Source: Deltaproteobacteria bacterium
GTDB lineage: Bacteria > Myxococcota_A > UBA9042 > DTJE01
Assembly (NCBI GenBank): GCA_016784945.1
Contig: JADHTP010000040.1
Coordinates: 1-15,862, forward strand
Reading direction: 5' to 3'
Length of the DNA stretch: 15,862 nucleotides
Below the pieces are notes generated by a model. The model searched no databases. It was given only the letters and a program-made list of their open reading frames with translations, and had not been told where the DNA came from. Shown here piece after piece: positions 1 through 5,692 of the stretch. Positions within the stretch are counted from its first letter, which is position 1. The number at the start of each line of letters is the position of its first letter. The position numbers and the translations under genes were made by a program.

Positions 1-998
1 AAGCCCGCGCCGGGGTGGCCGCCGCAGCGGGGGCAAAAACCGGGGAACTGTACTTTTTCCCCAGCGCCACCACGGCCAACAACCTGGCCGTGATCGGCGT
101 GGCGAAGGCCAGGGCAGGGAAGGGCCGTCACCTGATCGTGAGCGCGGTGGAGCACCCATCGGTCCTGGAGCCGGCCCGTGCCCTGAAGAACCGGGGGTTC
201 GAGGTGGACGAGGTCCCGGTGGGCCCCGGGGGGATGGTGGAACCGGCGGTCATCGCGGACCATCTGAGGCCGGACACCGTGCTGGTCTCCCTCATGGCAG
301 TCAACAACGAGGTGGGTTCTGTGCAACCCGTCGGGGCCGTAGCCGACCTGATTTCGGGCCATGGCGCCCTCCTGCACTGCGACGCGGCCCAGGCCGCCGG
401 AAAAATCGGTCTGCAGGCGACCCGGCAGGCGGACCTCGTGACGCTGTCCAGCCACAAGGTCTACGGGCCTTCGGGTGCCGCCGCACTGGTGATCCGATCC
501 AGGCGCCAGGTGACGCCGGTGCCCCTGATTTTCGGGGGCGCCCAGGAAAATGGACTGTGGCCCGGGACCGCCAACACTGCCGCACTGGTGGGTTTTGCCA
601 GGGCCTTGACCCTGGCCGAGTCGGAACTTGCGGCGGACGGCGAACGGATCGGCCACCTGATGAGGACCCTGGAAGACGGACTGTTCGAGGCCTTTCCGGG
701 CACGCGACGCAACGGCGACCCGGCCAACGCGGTCCCCCAGTGCCTGAGCCTGAGGTTCGAAGGCGTGAAGGGAGAAACGCTCCTTTCCACCCTAACGGCC
801 AATGGCATCGGCGCCTCCTTCGGAAGTGCCTGCGCCGCGGGCGACGACAGCCCATCCCACGTCCTGACGGCCTTGGGACTGGACGCCGAGGACGCCCGGC
901 GCACGCTTCGGTTCGGAATCGGACGGTTCACCACCCGGGAGGAGATCGACTACACCCTCGATGTGGCGCGTAAACTGTCGGTGAAACTGAAGGGCTGA
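1..998 (+). CDS. Cysteine desulfurase, NifS/IscS type (5' truncated by window edge)
   Basis: A PLP-dependent class V aminotransferase-fold enzyme that takes sulfur from cysteine as a persulfide for Fe-S cluster or thiolation pathways in the cytoplasm. The frame is open from base 3, so the GTG at 15 is internal and the true start lies left of the window; about 331 residues are visible against roughly 380-400 for the family. Counting from the GTG at 15, the key residues are His47 (in EHPSVL), Asp123 and Gln126 (DAAQAAGK), the PLP-binding Lys148 (SSHKVYGPSG), the GTAN segment near 184, and catalytic Cys273 in GASFGSACAAG. The C-terminal GRFTTREEID motif is typical. The usual SGGTEANN motif reads PSATTANN, so the Thr is kept but the Glu is replaced. 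The C-terminus is short, as in NifS-like group I enzymes rather than IscS. No scaffold gene is visible, so NifS, IscS or a tRNA-thiolation partner cannot be separated. Confidence 0.93.
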   Translation, partial: ARAGVAAAAGAKTGELYFFPSATTANNLAVIGVAKARAGKGRHLIVSAVEHPSVLEPARALKNRGFEVDEVPVGPGGMVEPAVIADHLRPDTVLVSLMAVNNEVGSVQPVGAVADLISGHGALLHCDAAQAAGKIGLQATRQADLVTLSSHKVYGPSGAAALVIRSRRQVTPVPLIFGGAQENGLWPGTANTAALVGFARALTLAESELAADGERIGHLMRTLEDGLFEAFPGTRRNGDPANAVPQCLSLRFEGVKGETLLSTLTANGIGASFGSACAAGDDSPSHVLTALGLDAEDARRTLRFGIGRFTTREEIDYTLDVARKLSVKLKG

Positions 999-1004
999 CG
1001 GGCC

Positions 1005-1736
1005 TCACACACCCAGATAAAGCCGCTTGGCGAACTTTTCGTCCATGTTGGCTGCCAGGATCTTGGCTGCCGCGGACTCGATGTCGTACTCCACGCGGAC
1101 GTACTGCAGGGTTTCGTCCTCGGAATCCCAGATCACGAAGCAGGAACGAGGGTCGCGGTCGCGGGGTTGACCGACGCTTCCCACGTTGACGATGTAGCGG
1201 GTGCCTTCGCGCAGGGCCACGTGCTTGGCATCAGAGCTTTTCGCCTTCTTGGCCGTGACACTGAAGACGGAAGTCAGGTGGGCATGGCCGATGAAACTGA
1301 TGGACTTGAGCCGATCGAAGATCTGGACGTGGGTCTGGGCCTCATTGGCCTGGACCACGTAGAAGAATCCCGAGGGCATGATGGGCGCGGAGTGGAAATA
1401 GGCCAGTTCACCGTCGAGGTGGGAATAGGGCAGGCTGTAGAGCCACTTGTAGTTGTCGTCGTCCAGTTGATCGCGGGTCCAGCGCAGGGCGTTTCGCGCT
1501 GCGTCGTAGTAGTAGGCCTCGTCCATGGCGCCGGTGACCGCGGCATCGTGGTTGCCCAGGAGGCAGAAATCACAGTGCTCCCTGACCAGGCTGCAACACT
1601 CGTCGGGATTGGATCCGTAGCCCACAACGTCGCCTAGGCAGGCCACCAAATCCACGGACAGGGACTGGATTTCCTTGATGACGGCTTCGAGCGCTTCGAG
1701 ATTCGCGTGGATGTCCGATATGATTGCAACTCTCAT
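1005..1736 (-). CDS. Calcineurin-like metallophosphoesterase (YfcE/MJ0936-like)
   Basis: A cytoplasmic dimetal phosphoesterase of the small bacterial/archaeal calcineurin-like group, 243 residues. The metal-site motifs appear in order: SDIHAN (Asp8, His10), GDVVGYG (Asp36), GNHD (Asn62, His63), a His in YFHSAP, and GHAHLTS near the C-terminus. NVGSVGQPRD is the usual motif just after the core. The start is set at the ATG of MRVAIISDIH because the motif begins at once, as in the family, and a TAGGA-like site lies upstream; the open frame runs 22 more codons upstream but that part is unlike the family. The substrate cannot be predicted, since members act on phosphodiesters or protein phosphates and many are generic. 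The gene converges on the cysteine desulfurase with only six bases between stops, so the two are not co-transcribed. Confidence 0.9.
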   Translation of the reverse strand: MRVAIISDIHANLEALEAVIKEIQSLSVDLVACLGDVVGYGSNPDECCSLVREHCDFCLLGNHDAAVTGAMDEAYYYDAARNALRWTRDQLDDDNYKWLYSLPYSHLDGELAYFHSAPIMPSGFFYVVQANEAQTHVQIFDRLKSISFIGHAHLTSVFSVTAKKAKSSDAKHVALREGTRYIVNVGSVGQPRDRDPRSCFVIWDSEDETLQYVRVEYDIESAAAKILAANMDEKFAKRLYLGV

Positions 1737-2016
1737 GGAGGGTATCCTACCAGCGATACACGAGGTGTCCAAGCAGACGCAGGGGACCCAAATCCACCGC
1801 ATGCATCGCGATTCGACGACGGCTACGGCACTTTGGCTGCGTTAGCTTCACCAAGGGGAGTCGAGAGAAAAGGAGGAGCAGACTTGCGCAGAATCCACCA
1901 AAAACAGCAGACGCTGACCCCGATCTGGAGCGCCCACGCGCATGCCAAAGAGTCTGGAGGCCATCAGCGATGCCCACTCGGAAACCTGGGGACAGTCACC
2001 TGGTTTCCCACGCCGA
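1737..2016. other. Non-coding interval between two minus-strand genes
   Basis: 280 bases between the aminopeptidase stop and the phosphoesterase start. Open frames here show no family resemblance and no consistent codon pattern. The only structure seen is the inverted repeat at 1980-2008, described separately. The phosphoesterase promoter probably lies near 1740-1790, but no convincing -35/-10 pair was found. Confidence 0.6.
1980..2008. repeat. REP-like hairpin with GGGGACAGTCACC core
   Basis: Seven-base perfect arms, GGAAACC (1980-1986) and GGTTTCC (2002-2008), flank a 15-base loop that contains GGGGACAGTCACC. The hairpin starts 8 bases past the aminopeptidase stop on the minus strand, so it may help end that transcript, although no T-tract follows. 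GGGGACAGTCACC-type words are, from general knowledge, common in extragenic repeats linked to REP-associated (Y1) transposases. No such transposase is in this window. Confidence 0.5.
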
Positions 2017-3168
2017 CTACAGGCTGACCACCCACTTGTCGTCGCGGATCAGACCATCCCGAATGCCGCCGGGCATGACCAGATCCACCCTGGCCAGGGA
2101 CACGCGGGGCTGCACCGACGGGAGGTAGATCCGGTCGATGTGGACCACGGCGTCCGGGCCGGAGAAATCGTCGGGCCCCACCATGCCTCCGAAATGTTCC
2201 GACCGTCCGAAGGCGATGTGCAGGCCCAGCTTCTCGTCCAGAAGGATTTCACCCACCGGTTCCACGCCCATGTCCGCCAGGATGCCCAGGCCCAGTTCGG
2301 CCAGGTTCCCGTAGGCGGGCTCACTGGACAGGAGGTTGCGCTCCCGGGCGGCCTCCGCTCCCTCCCCGATGACGGCCAGGGCCCGGTTGCCCTCGATGCG
2401 GTAAGTCACCACTTCATCGCCGAACTGAACGGGCATCTCGCCGGAACTCTGACTGGGCTCGCCGGGCCTTTCGCCCTCGTAGGGGACGATATAGGCCTCT
2501 CCGGAAGGTACGTTGCCGGCGGTGCCGGGTTCGCGGATGAGGCCGCTGGAGGCGTGCCCGGCCCGGAAACGGAGATCCAGGTCAAGACGATGTTCCCGCG
2601 TGCCGTTCACAACGAACCGGATCTCGGCCCCTTCGGCCCGGTCCAGCAGGGCCGTCATGCCGGCCACCCGTCGATGAACTTCGCCGTAGTCTATTCGCAG
2701 GGAAGGCAGCATGGCCTGGTTGAAACCCGGCATGGTGGCCGCCCGGAAACCATGGATCGGCGCGGCCATCTTCAGTGGCGCCGTGGCGGATAATTCCGTG
2801 GGGGCGATGAGGATGCCGTGGCACTGGAACACCTCCACGAAGGCCTGGTCGCCTCCAGGAGGAAGTTCCGACGCCATCCCGGGAAGCGGACCCTCGTCCC
2901 ATCGCCATGCCCGTTCGGGCAGCTCGCCGTTGTTGGCGTGGGCGTTCCTGAACAGGAAGAGGTGGGTGTCGAGCCCCAGTCTGTCCCGTTGCGCCTGGAG
3001 TGCCGTGGCCCACCGGGCGGCCATTTCGCGGCGTTCACGCCAGGCCGCGTGGTCGGGTCTTTCCTCGTCGGGCAGGTCCACCAGGATGGCGATGGCGCGA
3101 TCAGCCTTGCTCTGCGCAAAGACGCGTTCCACGAGGGCGGCCAGTTCTTCACCTGTCAACGTTTCCAC
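2017..3168 (-). CDS. M29-type leucyl aminopeptidase (thermophilic metalloprotease family)
   Basis: A probable cytoplasmic dimetal aminopeptidase of 383 residues, close to the usual M29 length of about 370-410. The C-terminal half carries the family pattern: GNVPSGEAYIVP with Glu224, NLAELGLGI with Glu291, GLHIAFG with His317, and VVHIDRI with His343 and Asp345. Their spacing agrees with the Glu/Glu/His/His/Asp metal ligands known for this family. The N-terminal half is the less conserved cap region. The start is GTG at 3168, with GGAG about nine bases upstream. The DEKLGLHIAFG segment corresponds to the DEK...HIALG stretch of characterised members. It has no signal peptide. It stands alone, with the phosphoesterase 280 bases downstream in the same direction. 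Substrate preference cannot be read from the sequence. Confidence 0.8.
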   Translation of the reverse strand: METLTGEELAALVERVFAQSKADRAIAILVDLPDEERPDHAAWRERREMAARWATALQAQRDRLGLDTHLFLFRNAHANNGELPERAWRWDEGPLPGMASELPPGGDQAFVEVFQCHGILIAPTELSATAPLKMAAPIHGFRAATMPGFNQAMLPSLRIDYGEVHRRVAGMTALLDRAEGAEIRFVVNGTREHRLDLDLRFRAGHASSGLIREPGTAGNVPSGEAYIVPYEGERPGEPSQSSGEMPVQFGDEVVTYRIEGNRALAVIGEGAEAARERNLLSSEPAYGNLAELGLGILADMGVEPVGEILLDEKLGLHIAFGRSEHFGGMVGPDDFSGPDAVVHIDRIYLPSVQPRVSLARVDLVMPGGIRDGLIRDDKWVVSL

Positions 3169-3185
3169 AGATCCAAACTCCGTTT

Positions 3186-3200
3186 ACTTGAACGTCAAGT
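3186..3200. promoter_or_regulatory. Perfect palindrome upstream of the aminopeptidase
   Basis: ACTTGA-ACG-TCAAGT, six-base perfect arms with a three-base centre, begins 18 bases upstream of the aminopeptidase GTG start. Its size and place would suit a repressor site or a 5'-UTR hairpin. There is no sequence match to a known operator, so the role is inferred only from position and symmetry. Confidence 0.3.
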
Positions 3201-3207
3201 GTATGTC

Positions 3208-3300
3208 GTCCACCGCCCACCGTCCACTGTGAACGTGTCGGCTCCATTGGCGATAAGCGACAGGTGATAGGCGATAGGCGATTAGCCATGGGCCATTGGC
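3208..3300. repeat. Two degenerate heptanucleotide repeat tracts
   Basis: The first tract (3208-3235) is four 7-mers: GTCCACC, GCCCACC, GTCCACT and GTGAACG. The second (3252-3300) is seven 7-mers in strict register: GATAAGC, GACAGGT, GATAGGC, GATAGGC, GATTAGC, CATGGGC and CATTGGC. They lie between the divergent aminopeptidase and ACT-domain genes. Similar tracts with another 7-mer occur at 7532-7600 and 13618-13638. The period and degeneracy recall the short tandemly repeated repetitive (STRR) sequences of cyanobacteria, but the words differ. Confidence 0.7.
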
Positions 3301-3367
3301 CAACCCCCGGTGGACTGCAGAACCCAGACGCCCTAAACTGTCCTCCGTCTCTTGCGGGAGTCCCGAG

Positions 3368-3543
3368 ATGCCCCGGGCCGACCAGATTTCAGTGTTTCTG
3401 CCCAACAATCCGGGGGGAGATCCTGAGACTCTGTGAACTTTTGCGGGACAACGGCGTGAACATCCTGGCCATGAGCATCCAGAACGCCAGGGACTACGTG
3501 GATGAGATGTTCAGGGCACGGGAAAGGAGCGGCCGTCGGATCG
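3368..3543 (+). pseudogene. ACT-domain protein, frameshifted and truncated
   Basis: Starts at ATG 3368 with a good ribosome site (GCGGGAG) and reads MPRADQISVFLPNNPG, the beta1-loop-alpha1 opening of an ACT domain. The frame then breaks in a run of six G (3412-3417). With one G fewer it continues in the next frame as GEILRLCELLRDNGVNILAM and SIQNARDYVDEMFRARERSG, which matches the rest of a first ACT repeat. Similarity stops near 3543, where the sequence jumps to an amidohydrolase tail in a third frame. ACT proteins of this type are small amino-acid-binding regulators, often beside CoA-ligase or acyl-CoA genes. The gene is non-functional unless the G run is a sequencing error, and even then only part of it is left. 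Confidence 0.7.
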
Positions 3544-3669
3544 GACTGGCCCAACGTGCCCTATCCCTACGTGGAGGCCCTGGACAGCGTGAAGCGGTTT
3601 CCCCTGCCCGAAAAGGCCATTGCGGGCGTCATGGGCGGCAATGCCCTGGAGTTCCTCAAGATCACTTGA
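3535..3669 (+). pseudogene. Amidohydrolase (Amidohydro_2-like) C-terminal remnant
   Basis: Frame starting at 3535 reads VGSDWPNVPYPYVEALDSVK, then FPLPEKAIAGVMGGNALEFL and a TGA at 3667-3669. GSDWP followed by about 30 residues and then an I.GGNA..FL ending is the usual C-terminus of amidohydrolase-2 enzymes, whose conserved Asp is in the (G)(S/T)D.P motif. Everything upstream of this motif, some 230-300 residues including the HxH metal site, is missing. There is no start codon or ribosome site. The upstream boundary runs straight into the ACT remnant in another frame, which suggests a deletion junction near 3530-3540, perhaps at the repeated CGGATCGG-like bases. Confidence 0.6.
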
Positions 3670-3677
3670 CGACAGTC

Positions 3678-3824
3678 GGCGCATGGACAGAGGCCGGCCT
3701 GCGGGAAGCGGAGGTACCGATACTGAATCTCGAAGTGGATTGCGTGGACCCGAGACCCTTTTCCGATGGACAGTTGAAGACGCGGATACATGCCTTCATC
3801 GAAATGCTGGGCGACGGAAGGTAG
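3678..3824 (+). pseudogene. 2-hydroxyacyl-CoA dehydratase subunit (HgdB/BcrB-C family), C-terminal remnant
   Basis: About 48 residues ending in TAG at 3822: AWTEAGLREAEVPILNLEVD, then CVDPRPFSDGQLKTRIHAFI and EMLGDGR. The (V/I)P.L.LE.D...R...GQ.(K/R)TR(I)EAF(I/L)EML pattern is the conserved last helix-strand region of the [4Fe-4S] dehydratase/benzoyl-CoA reductase subunit family. The cluster-binding cysteines and the first 300 or so residues are absent, and no start site is present. It sits 22 bases before the activase start, exactly where an intact subunit gene would stand in a normal operon, so this is the stump of the enzyme gene the activase once served. Confidence 0.65.
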
Positions 3825-3846
3825 AAACGAACACCGAGGATGGACC

Positions 3847-4632
3847 ATGTACTATCTGGGACTGGACTTGGGCAGCCTGTCATGCGATGCGGTGGTCATC
3901 GACGAATCGGACGCCATCAAGGCGTGGTCAGTGATCCCCACGGGCGCAAAGAACCTGCAGGCCATCGAGCGCGCGCGCGCGGACGTGAGCGCCACGGCGG
4001 GCATCGATCCCTCGGAGGTGGCGGCGGTGATCGCCACGGGTTACGGCCGGGACCGGGTGGAGGGGCGGTTGGCCTCGGTGACCGAGATTACCTGCCATGC
4101 CCGCGGAATCGCCCGGCTCCTGCCTGGGACCGACGTGCTGGTGGACATCGGGGGACAGGACAGCAAGGCCATTCGACTGGGCACCAACGGCAAGGTGGTT
4201 GAATTCGCCATGAACGACAAGTGCGCCGCCGGCACCGGTCGTTTCCTGGAAGCCATGTCCAGGGCACTGGAAGTGGACATCGACGAACGGGGGGAACTGG
4301 ATCGGGGGGCCGTGGGCGGCACGACGCTCAGTAGCATGTGTACCGTATTCGCCGAAAGCGAGGTAGTCTCGCTGATAGCGGAAGGGACCGACGTGCGGGA
4401 AATCGCCCACGGGTTGCACCGGGCCATCGCGGCGAGGACGCAGACCATGGTGAAACGGGTGGTCAGGGACCTGAACGGTCTCAAGGTCGCTATGTCCGGC
4501 GGAGTGGCCAGGAACGGCGGCGTGGTCCGGGCTTTGGGCGCGGCACTGGGATGCGAGATCGCTGTGCCCGCGGAGCCCGATACCGTTGGGGCCTATGGCG
4601 CGGCGCTCATCGCGCGCGAAAGGACGGTCTGA
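3847..4632 (+). CDS. 2-hydroxyacyl-CoA dehydratase / benzoyl-CoA reductase activase (BadF/BadG/BcrA/BcrD ATPase family)
   Basis: A 261-residue component A (activator) ATPase. The homodimer holds one [4Fe-4S] cluster and uses ATP hydrolysis to push an electron into the dehydratase component. ASKHA-fold motifs run in order: LGLDLGSLSCDAVVID (phosphate-1), DIGGQDSKAIRLG, DKCAAGTGRFLEAM with Cys126, SSMCTVFAESEV with Cys165, AMSGGVARNGGV, and the final GAYGAALIA. Cys126 and Cys165 are the expected cluster ligands, and the length matches well-studied HgdC proteins. ATG 3847 is chosen because the fold starts at once and GAGGA lies about seven bases upstream; the frame extends upstream only into the remnant. 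No motif is lost, so the protein looks functional although its neighbouring dehydratase is a stump. It may serve a dehydratase encoded elsewhere. Confidence 0.93.
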   Translation: MYYLGLDLGSLSCDAVVIDESDAIKAWSVIPTGAKNLQAIERARADVSATAGIDPSEVAAVIATGYGRDRVEGRLASVTEITCHARGIARLLPGTDVLVDIGGQDSKAIRLGTNGKVVEFAMNDKCAAGTGRFLEAMSRALEVDIDERGELDRGAVGGTTLSSMCTVFAESEVVSLIAEGTDVREIAHGLHRAIAARTQTMVKRVVRDLNGLKVAMSGGVARNGGVVRALGAALGCEIAVPAEPDTVGAYGAALIARERTV

Positions 4633-4633
4633 C

Positions 4634-5683
4634 GTGAGACGGGAAATCAAGGACACACCGGAAAGGCTCGTGGAGGCCGGCCAGGTGAACTATGGCTGGT
4701 TCCGACGGCCTTTCACCGAACTGAACCTGCTGGACTGCGACAACTGGGGTTGGGGAGGGCGATCGCCCCGTACCCTGCGCGAGTTCCGGCTGAAGGAATG
4801 GCAACATTTTGCCATCGTCCACGACGAGGTGTACGTCAGCATCGCCCTGGTGGACGCGAAATACCTGGCCAATTCATGGGTCTGCGTGTTCGACCGCCAG
4901 GAACGGACGTCCCACGAGCATGCCCGGGTGGTGCCCATGGCCCGGATCCGGTTGCCAGGCGAACTGTGGGATGGCCGGTGCGGATTCGAGTCCAGGGGAT
5001 ACCGGGTGCAGGTCCACAACCATCTGGACGCCGGCGAGCACATCATCAATCTGGACATCGAAGCCCGGGGCGATCGGCCCGCCATCCAGGGGGAAATCAC
5101 GCTGAGACAGGACCTGGACGCCGTGCAACCCTTGATTTCCGTGCTGTCCATGGGTCCCGGACAGCCATTCTATTCCCACAAGGCCCCCTGTCCAGTGACC
5201 GGAACGCTCACGGTGGGGGACCGTCGCCTGGACTATGACGGGGACTGGGACCTGGCGCTGATCGACATCCACAAGGCCTTCTATCCGCGACGGACGTTCT
5301 GGAAGTGGGCCACCTTTGCCGGCCGGGACGCCGACGGCGAAATCATCGGCGTGAACCTGACCCGGAACGTGATTGACGACGAAAAGCACGGAAACGAAAA
5401 CGCCATCTGGCATGGGAGCCACCTGTCGCTGGTGGGCCCCGCGCGGTTCGACGTGCCCGTGGAGGACGACGACGCCTGGCGTATCTGGACCCTGGACCAG
5501 CGGGTGGAACTGAACTTTACTCCCGTGGGGATGCGCTCCGAGAGGATCAACTACGTGCTGGCCGAATCAAGGTACCGCCAGCCCTTCGGATACTACAGGG
5601 GCCACCTGGTGGACGACACGGGCGTCAGGCACGAGGTGGACGACCTCTTCGGTATAGCGGAAGACCACTTCGTTACGTGGTGA
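4634..5683 (+). CDS. DUF2804 family protein
   Basis: A 349-residue protein that I assign to DUF2804 from its pattern: an N-terminal GQVNYGWFRRPFTELNLLDC segment (the family's G(W)..RP....N), a lysine/tryptophan-rich KEWQHFAIVHDEVYVSIALVDAKYL stretch seen here in two halves, a central GHG/NEN-rich part (FWKWATFAGRDADGEIIGVN and GNENAIWHG), and the closing FGIAEDHFVTW. The fold is probably all-beta. No signal peptide or membrane segment is seen, and the function of the family is unknown. The GTG at 4634 is taken as the start because it is one base past the activase stop and an AAGGA site lies about nine bases upstream, which suggests translational coupling; the open frame itself runs back to 4586. 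The tight pairing suggests expression with the activase but does not show a shared function. Confidence 0.8.
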   Translation: MRREIKDTPERLVEAGQVNYGWFRRPFTELNLLDCDNWGWGGRSPRTLREFRLKEWQHFAIVHDEVYVSIALVDAKYLANSWVCVFDRQERTSHEHARVVPMARIRLPGELWDGRCGFESRGYRVQVHNHLDAGEHIINLDIEARGDRPAIQGEITLRQDLDAVQPLISVLSMGPGQPFYSHKAPCPVTGTLTVGDRRLDYDGDWDLALIDIHKAFYPRRTFWKWATFAGRDADGEIIGVNLTRNVIDDEKHGNENAIWHGSHLSLVGPARFDVPVEDDDAWRIWTLDQRVELNFTPVGMRSERINYVLAESRYRQPFGYYRGHLVDDTGVRHEVDDLFGIAEDHFVTW

Positions 5684-5692
5684 TCAGGCCAT

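Noticed and set aside
1942..2793. Long plus-strand open frame opposite the aminopeptidase
   Set aside because: It mirrors the antisense of a clear M29 gene in a GC-rich genome; its protein has no family features and its length is explained by codon bias.
3208..3300. CRISPR array
   Set aside because: Units are only 7 bp and there are no spacers, so this is a simple degenerate tandem repeat.
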